Below the pieces are notes generated by a model. The model saw nothing but the letters and a program-made list of their open reading frames with translations, did not search any database and had not been told where the DNA came from. Shown here one piece after another: positions 1 through 15,100 of a stretch of DNA of 64,000 nt; within the stretch, counting starts at the first letter, position 1, and every line of letters begins with the position of its first letter. This DNA is from Motacilla alba alba (taxonomy: Eukaryota > Chordata > Aves > Passeriformes > Motacillidae). The translations under genes were made by a program, and so were the position numbers. The stretch lies in NCBI RefSeq assembly GCF_015832195.1, contig NC_052031.1, forward strand, positions 14,447,850-14,511,849. The letters run 5' to 3'.

Positions 1-697
1 AGCATTAGGAACATGGTCAAAAAGTGTTTGATTGCATTATACACACAAGAGTTGACTAATCCATTGACAAAACTTCAGCCATTTGACTCCATCATGTGAT
101 AATGGACTTGTGACGCTTCTAAACTGGCCAAGCTTCATAAATACAGATAGCACTGTAGTCTCATGAGGGCTTTGAGGTGAAGTCTGCAAATACTCTATCT
201 GACAAGATTGTAGCACTTGGCACTTCAATCTAGCATTTGTTTATTTTAGTCTGGTGCTGCAGTGGTGGATGACACTGAGCACACCAATACACAACCAGTG
301 TGGCTGATAGGTGTGGTTTGCCAGGGGTTTTGTCAGACCTGCTGGTTTAGAGGGCTACAGTCCTGCTCGTTTAATTTGGCTGGTGCAGGATATGGCGTGA
401 GAAAAGCCTTTTGGTGGTTTTTTGTGTTTTTTGTTTGGTTGGTTGGTTGGTTGGTTTGTTTTTTTGGGGTTTTTTTTTTGTTGTCTGGTTTGTTTATGAG
501 CAAAAAGTCCCCTAGCATCTGTCCCACTCACTCAAAAGTTGATGTGAAGGCAGGAATGATGCAGTTTAGATGCATTTTAACTGCAGCCTTTGCTTTGCAG
601 TACCCAAGAGCTTTCCCTAGACAGGCTTACATCAGTTTCTAAGCATCAGACTTGGTGCTGTTTCTATTACGTTAAGAAATACTCATAAAAAACTCAC
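1..697. other. LAMB1 intron 30 (part)
   Basis: No exon-like segment fits the next expected LAMB1 residues (IESETAAS-like), so the next exon is beyond the edge. Holds only the T/G-rich tract. Confidence 0.8.
405..481. repeat. T/G-rich low-complexity tract with (GGTT)n, LAMB1 intron 30
   Basis: Simple sequence of T runs and five to six GGTT units. On the transcript strand it is A/C-rich. No coding signal. Confidence 0.85.
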
Positions 698-839
698 CGA
701 AGTCAGCAAATCTTGAGTTCCTTTAATATCTTCATCAGCTTGTTTGATGGCTTTTTCAGCTGCATTTTGAGCTTTTTCAGCTTCTTCTAGTGCTGCTTTC
801 ACCATGTCTGCAGTGACTTTAACATCTGTTGCACCTTTG
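698..839 (-). CDS. LAMB1: LAMB1 coding exon 30 (coiled-coil domain I; last in window)
   Basis: Residues 1581-1628. Acceptor CCACAG, donor TCG|GTGAGT. Encodes [40 protein letters not shown] and GTQDLLTS. The following exons are outside the window. Confidence 0.94.
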
Positions 840-3128
840 CTGTGGAGCAAGATTGTTAATGCTAAAAATGCTCTTACTTTGGAACTGGAAAAAGAGCATA
901 TGCTGCAACGGGCTCGTTTTGCCCCTTACTGAAGGAATGAGAATTTACATCAGGGAAAGTTAAACTGCGTTTTCTGAAGCAATGAGATGAAACAGGGCTG
1001 CATACCTTGCTCTTTTAGCTTCCTCCAGTAGCATTTCTGCTCTGGCAATGTCTCCAGCGCTCTGCTGCAGAATGACCTCGACATCAGAAAGGCTTTCTAC
1101 ACGCTCACGAATATCTTCTGTCAGGGCCTGCAGCTGCTGGGGAGTGCTTGGCATCTCCATGTTCAGCACTTCATTAGCCACTGCCTCAATGCTATCCAGG
1201 TCAGCGCTGTCTTCTAGCAGATGGACACAAATGACAAAGATGTGAGTAAAAGCTTCTCTCTGTCACATCTCAGCACTCAAATTCTTCTTCAGCTGCTTCC
1301 TTGAGAAGGAAAATCATGAGAAAACTTCCTCCCCCAGATTTATGGAAATTCAAGGTGTTAAAGCTACTTCCCAAGGTGAAATTTCCCTCTCAGGAGAGGC
1401 CCAGCAGGTGTGTAGGCCCTGCTGGCACAGCTCTCTTGGAAGCCATTTGAAGATCTTGGTGCTCAGCTGCACCACTCTGGGGAGGACCTGAGCCCACAGG
1501 AAACAAAACCAACAGCTGCATGTAGATGTATTTGTGCTCCCAGCACAGTCAGCCCTGAGCAAACAGGCAAGGAATGGGCTGCTGGCAAACAAGGCTCTCA
1601 TTTAACCTTTACTTGCTTTCTTACAGAGAGAGCAATGCAGTTTCTGACTTCCTTCCCCTTTAATAGTACTTTGTCTTTCTAGCCAGAACTTACACTTGGC
1701 AAAGTACAGCAGTACAAAAGCCTCAGCTGAAATGCACACAAGAACATGTCACAGTTAGCTCTCACTTTCTTATTATCTTGGTTTTCTCTTGTTGTTTCTC
1801 ATGTTTCCAGATTTCATCATACACACTGTCTGTTCAGGGGAGGTGAGGGGAATGATGACAACTTGTTGCACTAACTCTTGGAAGATAATACAGACGTAAA
1901 GCTAGTTTTCACAAACCCAGAATTAAAATATAATTAAAATGTAATATTCTTACGCATTAGGAAGTCTCTAATCTGTTTAATAAGATTTCTCAGATCTTCA
2001 TTGCTTCTGTCCACTTGTTCTTTTGTAGCATTGGTTTTAAGCAAAACTGCTTGTGCATTTTGTTTTGCTTCATCTGCTCTCTGTTTTGCCTCAGAAACCT
2101 AAAGAAAGGAAAATGGAAGGCTTGCTTGCTTATCTTCTTATGCTTTAGGGCTTGTTTTAAAACAATTCATCTGGAGTCAGAAGTAATAGTAACAAGGAAT
2201 GCTTTTTCTCATAAAACTCACAGAACACTTGGAAGCTGGCCCTGATCCATACCACCAGTGCTAGTTTAAACAACTCAGGCTGATGTTTAGTTATCCATGA
2301 AGCTTCACTCTAGCAAGCTCCCTTTCTGAAGATATTTACAAGCATGATGAAGTTACACAACCCAAAGGAAGTATTTTCTACAGAAAACCAGCACATACTT
2401 TGTCAATTAGTGTCTGTGCTGCAACAGACAGATTTTCCCTTTTCTTTTTTACTATCTTAACAACTGATTTGGAATATTACCATTCTGGAGAGTTGCTCAA
2501 CTTCTGCTAATGCACTGAGGATGTCTCTGTCAAAATCCATAGCCTTCTGCCAGGCATTGTGAGCTACGGTCACCAGCCCGTCGCAGCCGGGGCCTCCACA
2601 CTTCTTCTTCCCCTCGTCTGTCCGGCAGCTCAGCCCCCCGCACTCGGACTCGGCACAGGAGGCTCCCGGAGCGGTGCCACACGTCTGCAGGGACACAGGG
2701 GAAGCAGTCACAGCCTGACTTCCATTCCATTGCCTAGGGGCTGGAGTAGGATACCGTTCTACCACAAAATTTCAGAGTAAACTTTTTTTTTCAAGAAGCG
2801 AAACTATTTCTATCAGCAACATTGTGCTGAGAATTATCCGCTTGGCCAATTGTTTGGTAATGAAATAACGCAGGAGTTGGTTTAACCAGAGGGAAAATTA
2901 GAAAATTCCCTGTTCTTGTGAGGCTCTTTTACCTTTTCATGCCCCCCTCCCCCCACTCTCTTTTTGCCAAATGACAGTCACTCACTCAAGTTTTGCCGCC
3001 AAAAAACCTCCCTGGGAAAACCTAGGGGCTGAGCCAAGTTAGCTGCAGCTGGCTCCTGTGAAGTGTAAATGAGTCCCTCTTACCTGTTTGGCACATAACC
3101 CAGCAGTAGCTAGAAAGCAGAAAGGTAG

Positions 3129-3163
<35 letters not shown>

Positions 3164-6100
3164 TCATGATTACACCTCCAAGCAACTCAGTATTTACTGC
3201 CTTGATAAACATCTACCCAAGACTTCAGTTCTTAAGAACAGTCAGGGCGGGAATGTAGGGGAAGGGAAACTAAACAGAAAGATGTCTTTTTCTTCCCTTC
3301 AGAGAAAAAAGGAGGGCTGAGGGAGTGGGAGGGATGACTGGTTGTAAAGGACAAGGGACAATCAGCGTGTGAAGAAATCACTCTCTGCCACAGGCCTGGC
3401 CTGCCCGGGGGAGTTAATGAGTGGTGCCCTTCAGCCTGCCTTCACCCGGGGTTGTTCAGGGATTGTTCACTGAATGCAGCTGGCCAACTTCAAAGAGAAA
3501 CTGAGGGAACACCCAGCTTCTCCCAAGAAAAAGCCATCCTTAATCATATTTCCAGATGAGCAGGCACCTTCAACAGAGAAAATGCCCTTTTGACTCCAGC
3601 TCCCTGTAAATTCTGCTATGTCTCGAGCAGGAGGATGAGCCCAGGGGGATGCTGAGGCCCATGGGGGTGTGCAGAAGCACAGCCTGGCCTGGCACTGTAC
3701 AGACAAAGAGTGTACCTGATGGAGCTGCAGAAGGGAAGAGGGGAGCCTAGGGAAAGCAAGCACTGAACTTGGGACAGGCTGAAGAGGATGGCTCTCAGCC
3801 CAGCAGATTTGCCACACTTTCCTGCACCTGGGAACTCCGTCCCTAGCAAAGAACACTGGATTAGAACAAGGGTGACGCAAAAACAGGTGTTCTGTTGGGG
3901 CTGGGAAGAGTGGGAGGAACACCAATATGAAAGGCTGGTCTTTGAAAGCCCACCAGTTAAACAACACAGTTCTAGCCCACAAAATCGAGGGGTTGCTCAA
4001 CCAAGCAAGGTGCACTTCGCATGAACCAACCGCACATCTCACACTGCCATGCCTACAGCTCCTCCCCGCCCATTGCTTCACCACAAACCCAACTCTCCTT
4101 CTGCTAGGGGTTTTATCCCAGAAATTCTCAGCTGTGTACCTTCTCAGCCACCTCAGAGAGATCCAGGCTCTGCAGCTTTCCAGCGAGTTCATCCAGAAGG
4201 CGCGACTGCTCCTCTTGTTTAGCCTTGAACTGGGCCTCCTTCTCATTGATTAAGTCTTCCACTTCCTGCCGCGTTCGCGCTGACAGCTCCACGGCGCTAT
4301 CGGGGTGAACAGTGGAGGCATTGACCCTCTCCTCTGCCTCCAGGGACATCTGGAAATACTTGGTGATACTATCCAAGGCTCCTGCAGAAATCAGAGGGAG
4401 CTGATGAGAACTCTGTTAAGTAACCCAAAGTAATGTATATTACAGATGTAAGCGAATGACACATCAGGGTTAGTGAGAGATCACATTAAAGGAAACGCTG
4501 GCCTTGGCAGCTGTGCCATTGCAAGGATGACAAAATTTGGCCTCTTGTAGGAAAAAATAGTTTCCTTCTTTGCTTGGTGGAGAGTGTCAAGCTGGTCTTT
4601 GAAGTTAAGCCTTTCTCTGACCCTAGTGACTGAATTCTGCTTGCCCTAAGGGCAAAAGGAGATCCAGTCTTTGAAGGTCTTTAGGGGAACAGTCTGTTTT
4701 CTAAGGATTCCCTTACCCCATCAGCTCTTATTGCTTGCCCTGGGATGTCTGGCTTATGGAGTCACTGCTTGGAAACTGGTCAGAGCTTTCCTAAGAAACA
4801 ACTGCTTGATGAAAGACGGTGATTTATGGAACTGTTGATTTTGGACAACTCCTGGAGAGTTGTGTGGGTGTGAGGGACCCTATGGGGGTGGCTATACTCT
4901 GCACCTTGGGGCAGCTTTCTTTTGCAGAATGCCAAAAGTCAGGGACTCCCCTATTCCACATGCCACTCGCCTCAGTCTGAAATCTCCTATGTTCACTGGA
5001 AAAAATCTCAGACTTCCTGCAAACCAGGAAATATATAAGAAAAATTATAAGTACTTTCTTTGAAGTCAGCTTTCCAGATTTCCAAATAATTTGGAGACAT
5101 TCCTCTTCCTCCAGCAAATTTTGATTCTTGGCCCCTTTCAGTGTGCCAATGGACATGCAAGGCTTGGGTGGCTCAGAAGAACTGGACCCTTTACCCACGA
5201 GCTTTTTTTTCACCCAGAAATAGCAATTTAACAAACTGAAGGGAGCAAGGGGGATGTCCAGACATATCTTGAAATCTGTGGTGCACTTTCTTCTGTTGTG
5301 TCTCATCTACAATGTGTTCAGCATGATACCTTAAGACAATTCTGTGCCCCAAGAATTTGAGCCAGCTTTGCAATGTGCAGAGGAAGAGAGACCGGATGAG
5401 GGGGCAAAAATTCCTGCTGCATCAGCAACTCTGCTAATGCACAGAAAGAACCTGTCCCTGAGGAACTGTGTTTTATTACAAGTTAGAAGATTATTCTGGT
5501 ACTTAAACCCATGCACTAATTAAATCTTTGGCCACCCTGCTGCTTTCTCCCCCTCCCTGTGACACTTACCCCGAACATCAGAGATCTTGATGAACTCTAG
5601 CTGCTCTGCAAGTTCTTTCACGACATGGTCAAGACTTTTGGCATCTGTCTCCAGTGCACTCAGGTCTGTGTCTGTGCTATTGCTCTTTGCTGATAAGGCT
5701 GAAAGGTTTTCTTCTATGTCAGCTATCTTAACTGTAACATCTGCTGTCAGCTTTCTGTAAAACAGGCACAGGACTCAGCACAGGGAGGAAGAAGGGTCAA
5801 ATACCTCATACTTCACTGGAGCATGGTAGCTAGAGATGTACCCAGCTTCTCCCATGGCAGGACCTGTCCTCCCTCAATGGAGCTCCAAGTGATTTGTAAC
5901 AACATGCCTACCTAGAATACTGTTTTGTTTCCTTTATTATACAAACCCACTTTTTAATCTACAGTACATTTATAAACCCAAAGCGCCAAATTGCTCAGAA
6001 AACAGCTGCATTGTGTAAGATTAACTGGAGGGAGATTCCAGAGGACTGGAGTAATGCTCCTGTGTCATGGCAACTGCATAGGTCAGAGTTGACTACTATG

Positions 6101-9100
6101 ATCCATACATAATTTGCTTCCCATCCCACACAGCTCAAATGTAGTTTTGATTACTACGAGCTCATCAGACAGAATTGAACTTCAGGAAGCAGGGAGGGGG
6201 GAGCCTTAGTTTTAACACAATGGATTCTTTAAACTCTTCTGTGCAGATCTCTCCTCACCAGAGTTTTGAAGGAAAACCTCCTGCTCTAAGCATTCACTCA
6301 GTGAGCCATGGAAAAGGCTTTAGCTAGTGGGATAACCCTAAAAGGAAAAGCAAATGAGTTACATGTCAAGGCTGCTGTGGAACAGAAGTGATTATAGGAA
6401 GCTATTCCCATCCATGGTTATCCTGTCAAGCCAAGCATTTCCTCATTCTGAAAGAATCAAGGCAGTATTTAAGATCTAATATCAATTTACAGCTCTCTCA
6501 ATAGCCCAACAGCCTGCTGTTTTCCAGGACTCCTCCAAAGCCCAGTACCTTCTATACAGCCAAAGAGGAGCAAGAACAGACACACCTAAGGTATGTTGGG
6601 GAAAAGCAGCTTCTCATCTGCTCTGATCTCCCTCAATACACACAGAGTCCAGAAGCAGCAGCAACCTTCAGCTCTCCAGCAGGAGGGAGGGGAGCTGTAG
6701 GACACAAACTATTCCTAATTGAGACATTTGAGCTTTAATCCTTGCCCCACTTTGCTTTGTGCAGTTCCCTTCACAATGTCACAATGTCCGACAAGCAACT
6801 CGGAGCAGTTGCAGACAGGGTTAGAAAGCCTCCGTAATCCTACTTAATGTTAGACTGCCCCATCTCCAGACTGCCATCTTTTGTATGCTTAGCCCTAAAA
6901 GAAAATACAAGGCTTCTACTCTCAGAAAAAAGGAAACAATCCTTGTTACAAACCTGGCGCTTCCCCCAACACGTGCTCAGAGTGCAGAAAGAAGCCCAAG
7001 TTTCCAACTCATCAGCTACATGCGGAAATCCAGGAATTTAATCTCTCCCCCTCTTCATTCTCTCACATAATAGCAGTGTTTGTCCTTTGCCCTGGGGCAG
7101 CACATGGCAAGCATGAGTGGCTCCATGGTAATTAGCTGCCTGGAGAGCAGTGGGAGCAGGACAGCCCAGCGCAGCACGTGGCAGCTGCACTGCTCCTGCC
7201 TGTCCCACCAGGTTTCTGCTCCCTGGCTTCTGCCCAGTGGGAAGGGCACTCACTGCCAGTGCTGAGTATGGCAAGGTGCTCCAGGAGCCACAGCACCCTC
7301 ATCCAGCCAGAGTGCCCTCAGCCCAGCATGGGGACATCAGTTACTCGAGTAAATCCCAGCCTATTGGAACTCCCACTTCTTCCCATGACAGACATATCCA
7401 TGTAACTACAGCTGTACTCACTCTGCTTCCTCGAAGAGATTCCCAATGTTCTTCAGGGGCTCGGCTGCTGGATTTTGAGCGATGATGGTTTTAATTTCAG
7501 TGAGCTTCTCCTCCAGTGTGTTGAGTGTCTGCTGATATGGGCCAGTGACTCCAGTGATTTTGAGGGTATTAGCCCTGTCCAAGAACTGCTGGGTCCTATT
7601 AGCCAGCTCGCTGATGATCACATCCCAGAGAGCAAAGCACTGGTGGCACGGCACGCAGTCAGGGAAGAAGCCCGAGTAGCCCCGGGAGCACTTGTCACAG
7701 TGCAGCCCTTCCACCCCTTCATTGCAGATGCACTGCCCAGTGGCACGGTCACACTGTGGGGTCTGGATGCCACGAGGGTTGCAGTCACATGCTGGGAGGA
7801 GAAAAAGGCACATGTGAAGGCCATGGAGAGAGAAATGACTGTAATGTTGGCAGGGTGGGGAAAAAAATCAGTGATAATAAAGTGGTGACATGAATACAGA
7901 TGTAGTCAGTGTCTCAATTATAAAAAGCTAATTATGGATGTATCACTGATGTAAATGGAGGAAGCAAGTATGAGTGAGAAAGGGGAGAGAGATGGAGAAA
8001 TAACTTTAGGGGAGATCAGGATTTTCACATCTTGGAAACAGGAACAATAATGGAGCAAGAATGGACACCACTTGTTGCAGTGTTCAGATGTCAGCTGAAT
8101 AGCAACTGAAAACGAAGATCCCAGTTTCTCTCCTGCAATGAAGAGTGAGTAGAGCAAGGCTCTTGGGACAGGAAAAGAAGTGGCAAGCAGGCACATAGAG
8201 GGTTTAAGAGCAAACCATGAGAAAAAAAGGAAAATTGAACTAGGAACAGCCATTTATTGTCTCCTCCAACACAGGAGTAACAGTCAAGTGAGGAATCCTG
8301 CAAATCATAACCCCACCACCTCCCACAAACAGCACACTAAAAGGAGATTTCTGATTACACTGCACTAGGTTAAGTGAAGGAGCTCTCTTCCCTAAGGGGC
8401 TGTGGGTGCTAAAAGTGGACTTGGCTTCCAAGAGCAGGACAAATCTATGGAGCAAAAGCCCTTGTGAGATCTTCTAGGCAGAGGTGCAGGGACTGGCTAA
8501 GAACGTGCTCCTGCCATGGATAGTGGGAAAACATTAACAACACACACTGAGGAGCCTGGCACTGGGCTGACATTTTGGACATACAGAAAATCAGAAAAAA
8601 ATCTGGCAGTGAAAAGTAGAAGAGAACAAAAATGTGGTCATGGGCAGCCCTGTAGTGTTTGAGGTGTTAAGGACCAAGAGCCTACACGCTGTTTGTCATC
8701 CTCAGTGGAAATGAGGACACTTAACAGATTTATAAATTTTTTAAAATTATTTCACACTGAGCACTAACTTCAGAGTTAGTATTCACACCTTCATGAAATG
8801 CATTTCTTTGGCACTAATGCATCACAGAGAGAAGTCACTCACTTAACTTAGTGATGCACTGTCACTGCTGAAAGCACAGACATGCTCTGCACACAATAAT
8901 GCTATCAGAAGAAGCGTTTCCATGCAGCAAGGCTGCCACTTGACTTCCTTAATTACACAGAAGGCAGCAGCAGAGGACATCACCAACATGCAAAGCTTTT
9001 AATAAAGAGATGGCAGCAAGCAACAAAAAGAGAGGCTTTGAAAACATGCACATCATCTACCTGTCATTATGGCAGAGTGCACCAAAACAGGTCAAGCACA

Positions 9101-12100
9101 TGTTCCCTAAGCAGGAAAAGGACTGGCATACCTGATAAAACCCCTCACTTACACATCCATTTACCAGGCATTCTCAAAGGAGGTTAAATGGCTCAAAAGG
9201 GCCTATAAATCAATTCACACACCCAAAGCAAATGCCCCCTTGAAAATAGGGCAGAACACAAAGCTGTTTTCAAGACTGTACATTGTTTCCCTCAATGCCA
9301 GAACACAGTGGTGGTCTTCAGTTCAAAAATTACACAAAGAGCCCCAGCAGAACAAATCACTCCTCAACAAAACGACTTTCTTGTACAATGTGAATATGAT
9401 AGGCAAGAGACAAAAATAACTCCTGCTGCCTGCACAATTGAGCAAAACGGTCTTTTGTTCTTTGAACTATACCCTGACACAAGAGATTGTTTTTACTTTA
9501 CATCGAAAGTGCTTAAGTAGTCAACTCACCATGGAATATGTTCCCTGCAGGCAAACCGTTGGGTTCCTGTTTGAAGGTCAGTTAACCCTTCTGTCAACTA
9601 ATAAGGCCCTTGGTATAATGATGAATTGTCCAAATTCCTCTGTATAGAAAGAGGCTAAATGGCATGTGGTTTTTCTCAAAGATCCTGAGGTCTGATCAAG
9701 TTACATGAATACTTGCTGCTGGCAAATCAGACCACTATATTTACTTGCAGATTTAAAAGGCTTAATGTGAAAAAACCCCCGCAACCCTATATTGGTAATT
9801 CTACTCCTGAATACCTGCATGTTCAAGAAAACCAGATGACATGGCTTTAGTAGCATTTACATGGTAAAGTGGATTCCAAAATCTCTGGAACCAGAAAATA
9901 CTAGGGAAGAGAAAATCATTTAGGTATTAACATACTGTTTGGAAAGTGAAAACCCACACTCCCCAGCTGCCTGTTGGGGGATGATAAAAGCAAAGAAGTA
10001 ATTTATTCTAAATGCAGAACAACAGTTGGAAGAATATGGTCCTACAAAACTCCCAAACCGAGCTTTGCAGGACCATGAGAAATTGTACAAGGCAGCTAGA
10101 AACATTACTGTGTCTTATTTCTCCATTCTAAGATTTTTTTATCAAGCCCACAAGCAGGCAATCCTGGTTCTGAATTACCTCAGTCCCCTGAATGAAATGT
10201 ACATTGAATGGCTTTCAAAAGTGCTGGTTTCCTATTGCTCTTCCTCCTCTTCATCATCTTCCCAAGACATTGACCATATACAGCACCACACCAGATTTCA
10301 CCCCTAACCATCTCTAGTGGATAAATCCTGTACTTGTGCCCTGGACACCTCCACCAGGCATTTTACACCCCAGCAAGGAGCACTTTCTAGGCCACTGAAG
10401 AAGAACACCTTTCCTTTATGCCATGGTGGGGATCAAACCCTCTACTGACTCCAGTTGTGGCCAGTTCTCAAGGGAAGGAAAGCAAGCACAAGCCAGAATC
10501 ATGTAAAGCCTTCTCAGTAGTGAGTAGCACCTTGAACTGCAGGCCACCAGGAAAATAGCTCAGTGCCAGCTTTCACCTCTGCCGTAGGCAATGCCTGCCT
10601 ACCAAGAACCTGCTGACTTCAGTCTCTTTGACTGAAGGGCATGACTTCATCCTAAAGAACAAAAGCATAGTGACAGTAGCAGGATGATGTGAAAGGAAAG
10701 GGGGCCCTCCGAGCTGGCACAGACTGGAGAAGACTGGCACAGGATTGGCAAAGAGCTCATGGAAGAACAACTGAGTTACATATCTATCATTCAGGATGGT
10801 GGGTGCACATGCACCAGAAAATCCCTGTGACATTCTACAACGAACTGGGATGTGACTACCAGAGATACCTTGATTCCTATCACCCACTAGAAACAAAGCA
10901 AACACCAGTCAGAGTGATCCAGCACATCATGGCCAGTATTGTGTTTGACCAAAGTACCACCAACACTTCCAGCCACAGCAGAGTTCTTGTTCCTCCAACA
11001 CCTTCTCTGTTATGTCCAACTATTCCTATGACCATGGCGTGATTCAGAAGCAGTCCTGTACCTGACAGGCTAACTCAAACACGACCTTAAAAGTATTGCT
11101 TTGCTCAGGAGATTTTGGCTCCAACCAGCACACTCCTAAATCTGATGTACGACCTGAGTAATACGACACATCCAGTGTTAGTGTCTATCTGGTCAATTGG
11201 AACTTTTTCAAAAACAAGAAACACACAAGCACATCTAGGGATGCAGATGTGCCTGCAGATGTTTCAGATGTGGCTTAGTAGCTACCAACAGCTTTATTCT
11301 CTACTTATATGTGGTATAGGGAAAGACAAAGTCCTGTAAACTCCTTTTATGTCGCTTCCCTATGTTTACAAGACAAGAAACTGGAAAAGTAGTTCGTTTT
11401 GCACTGCAAAACCAAACAGATGTTGAGTTTACTTCAAGACACTTGGATGCCTTGACCACTTCGAGTTGGAAATGCCTTTGAGACAAATGGTTGATTACTC
11501 TCCCTTCAAGCAGACAGATGGCCCAAAGCCAAGGTGAAGGGCTGAAAGTTAATGCAGACACGGCTGTTTGCACTGAAGATCAGTGTTAGACAGGCTTCAA
11601 ATCTATAAGCAGAGCAGGACATAGCAGTACCTCCCATGGAAAACACAGTGGAGGAAAAGAAGTCTTTTGAAATCGTTGGCCCAAGATTGAAGGGTTTTCA
11701 AAGGAGCATTTACTAAATTAAACAATAGGTTTCTGTTTTGAAATGTCATTTTGGAACTGGGCGTATTGTTTTCTTTAACTGAGTGTGTAACTCAATCAGC
11801 AATTCTTTTGTGGCATACTTCAACTTCAGGGAAACCATATTTTTGGATAAGTTTTAGCCAACTTCTTCAGTCAGGACCTGCTGATTAGCAGATTATAAGG
11901 ACTGTAGCTGTATCTGTTTAGAAATGCATGTGCACGTATGTGCATGCACACATTGAATATCCATGGGTAATCTTTGTATCACCTTCATCAGTGCATTTCT
12001 CCTCCTCCTTTTTCCTGATCCTAAAGATAGAAGTAACACTCAAACATGTATACCAAATGCAGTCATGTAAAAACCTAAGAGGAGAAATCCAAAAGAAGCA

Positions 12101-15100
12101 AGTAACTAGCTTGAGAGGTTTGCTTTAAGCTCAAAAGCATCTGTGAATTGCTTTATCTTTTACCTACTCTGACAGCTCTGCTATCCTTTCCTCTGATTTT
12201 AAATATTTAGAACTCACTTCCATTTAAACTACTGTTATTCAATATGCAGTATATTTGCACATCACTTAATTTAAACTCGGGTATGTCAAAGCACTTGATA
12301 CTACAGCAGAGGTGACAGAATGGATATTGAATGGGCTGTATGAAGACCAGCATCAGTGTTCAATTCTTTTCTGAGGGATGCCAGGAACAAACAAGTGTTG
12401 TACATCATCCTACGCTGAATAGAAATAATTTTTCTAGAAATATTTTTTTTTACTGCTTGAGACTGAGGGCGGCGAGCATCAAATGTTTAACTCCTCCACA
12501 GAAAAAAACACAAAGGTTTCGTTCAAACATGATTTCCTGGCATAATTTCCCAGTGGCAGTGAGGCACTGTGATAAGAAAACCATTCAACAATTTGTAAGG
12601 CTGAAAGTTCTGCAGAGCTAGTGAATTTTTTCTGAATAATCAGCCATTGATTCAAGTTATCCTGCAAGCACAGTGCTAACTCCTCAGCATTATGATTTTC
12701 AGTAGGAATGTTAATATGAGATCCCAGCCTAAAATCACTGGAGTTGTGCTACATCTTAATAGGCTAGCAGACCATGCCAAAGGGATAATTTTCTGGAAAT
12801 AATCAATACACATTACAGTATTTTATTACCCTAGGACAATTAAAATTATAAAACTCTTAGTGAAAATTCTATTTTCTTTAGCACAGAACTTGTCTGACTT
12901 CCTTTAGGCACTTCTCACAGAAGGAAACAAGACATCTCTGAACACCAAAAACATTTTCTATAAAAGCAGCCTATGTGACTAGTTTAAGACCCAGTTTTTA
13001 GTGTTAAATTTTAAGACTACATAACTTATTCTTAAATGGCAATAGAGTAATATTTAGTGAACAGCTGTTCCTGCACCAACCATATAACAAAGACTAAAAA
13101 CTGAGAAAAACAATATTCTTGTCAATGCATGCAGTGTGTATCTGACAAAAAACATGACTTTTTTTCATCGTAGTTCAATTAAATTCTGTGATTTTACAGT
13201 AAGACTTGATACTCACGTCCAACACAGGACATGCTTCTTGTGAAGGGGCTATAGCAACACCATCTAACTTCCAATCTCACACAGTACCTCCTACTAACCG
13301 CACTCTGGTCTGCTTGTTCAACTTACTGCAACAGTAATGACAGGAAAATTGTCGTCTCCTTCATATTAGATGAAGCATAAACTTTAAGTATCTATTGTGC
13401 AAAGGCATTGTTGGAGCTGCGTCTGCAGCCACTCCACATCTCAGGCTTCCCAGGAGCCTGCAGCCTTCTGCTGGAGACGTGCTTTGTGGGTTGAAGCTGG
13501 TGCAGAACTCGGCATGCTGAGTCCTGCACTTTGGCTGCCAGGCTTTGGAAAAGCTCCAGCAGAATGCCTGGGAGACCTGAATTTGATGAACTCTGTAGTG
13601 CTATTATTTACTACCTTAGGTAGGATTTTTTATGCACACACACATTCACATGCAGGCTCATGTGGAGCTGCAGCCAGCTCAAGGCTACAGCAATTGCAGA
13701 AGAGTCCTGCCAAGGGGCTGGCACTGCCTCCAGAGCAGGCAATGCTCACAGCACAGCTCCTGTCCACTGCAATCCTCCCAGGGACCTGCACAAGGCCAAG
13801 AGAGAAATGCTGGCCTCTTCCCCACCCTCTGTGCCTCTGCTGTGCTTGTTTCAGGCATTACATTGAATTCAGTGAGAGAATGTTGTGCTTTTTCAAAGCA
13901 CAGGGAGCAAGCAGTCTCTGAAGACCCAGCCAGAGGCTCTCTGTGGTGTGTAATCCCCAGTGGACATTCGTGGGTGCCGAAGTGCAGCCAGTGCTGTGGG
14001 TTCACAATGCTGTCCAAATAGAGGTACCCACCTCAGCTGGCCCCAGCGGTGTGGTGCCAGTGTGATCTCTGTGGACATGCAGAGAGGAGACATCAGATGA
14101 CACTTTCTCTCCACAACAGGGGGCACAGACTGTAAACCAGAGCACCCAGACCAGGTACAAAAACCTGCCTTCCCTGGCTTCTGCTTCACCATGTCTGATC
14201 TTACCAAGCTTTCTAGAAGAGATATCCCAGGCAGCAGCTGGCAATGGGGATGGCAGGGAAGAGTGCCCTAATCCCCTGGAGTGTATTGGGACCCTGGGCC
14301 ACACCGACAACTCACTGCTGCTGCAAGTGCCTGAGAACCCATGGAGAGCTGCAGCCCCAGCCTGTCCTAAATGGGCCATTTTGCACATCTCCACTCAGCT
14401 GTGTCCAGAGCTTATTTGCAGGCACTTGGGATTTTTTAGTATTGTAAAGCTTTTCAAAGCAACATGAGCAGTATGGTCCCCATTTCTCATCAGGAGCTTG
14501 TGTTTCTTGATGCCAACAACCTGAAGACCTTTTGTGAAGAGATCACACATCACTGTCCTTGAAGTAATTGATTCACCCTGTGGTTTCCAACCTTGAGCAG
14601 AACCATTTGCCTTAGAGCGTGGAGGATCCCACGCTGGAGTCCTTGGGAGCAATGTCCACACCTCTGCATCAGCTTGGTGAAGACTGTGTCCACACTCATG
14701 TGGTTCAGCTTTTGCTCTTCCCCATCCTGATTGATTCCTATTTTGCTCCTGAATGCAGCACAAAACATGGCCATACTGGCTGCTCGGGCCAGCAAGAACA
14801 CGCCAGGTGGCAAATGCCATGGCAGGAGTCCACGTGTTCCCTGCAACTGGAGCAGACGTCTTTGTGACAAAGCCTTGTCTCAGTTCCAGCTTCACTGGCT
14901 GCGAGCCAGATCTCTGCTGTTTTCCAGGGACACTGCTCAGCAGCTCCTTAAACGGCACGGTTTTCTGCTTGCAACTCACTTATCCCAGAGAACTGCTACC
15001 TGCCCACGCAGCAGCTGCAGGTCTGCCAGCCTGAATATCACCACTCACTCCCTGGGGCTAAATGAGGGCTGAGAAGTCAATTGTCTTCTTGCCAAGGAAA

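Larger units (their letters stand above)
2685..5569. other. LAMB1 introns 25 and 26, around exon 26
   Basis: Intron 26 (2685-4139) holds the GT microsatellite. Intron 25 (4382-5569) shows nothing recognisable. Apparent reading frames here are out of frame with exon 26 or unsupported. Confidence 0.7.

Noticed and set aside
3467..4246. 259-codon minus-strand open frame
   Set aside because: Overlaps exon 26 in the wrong frame and extends into the intron; the true frame there encodes the laminin coiled coil.
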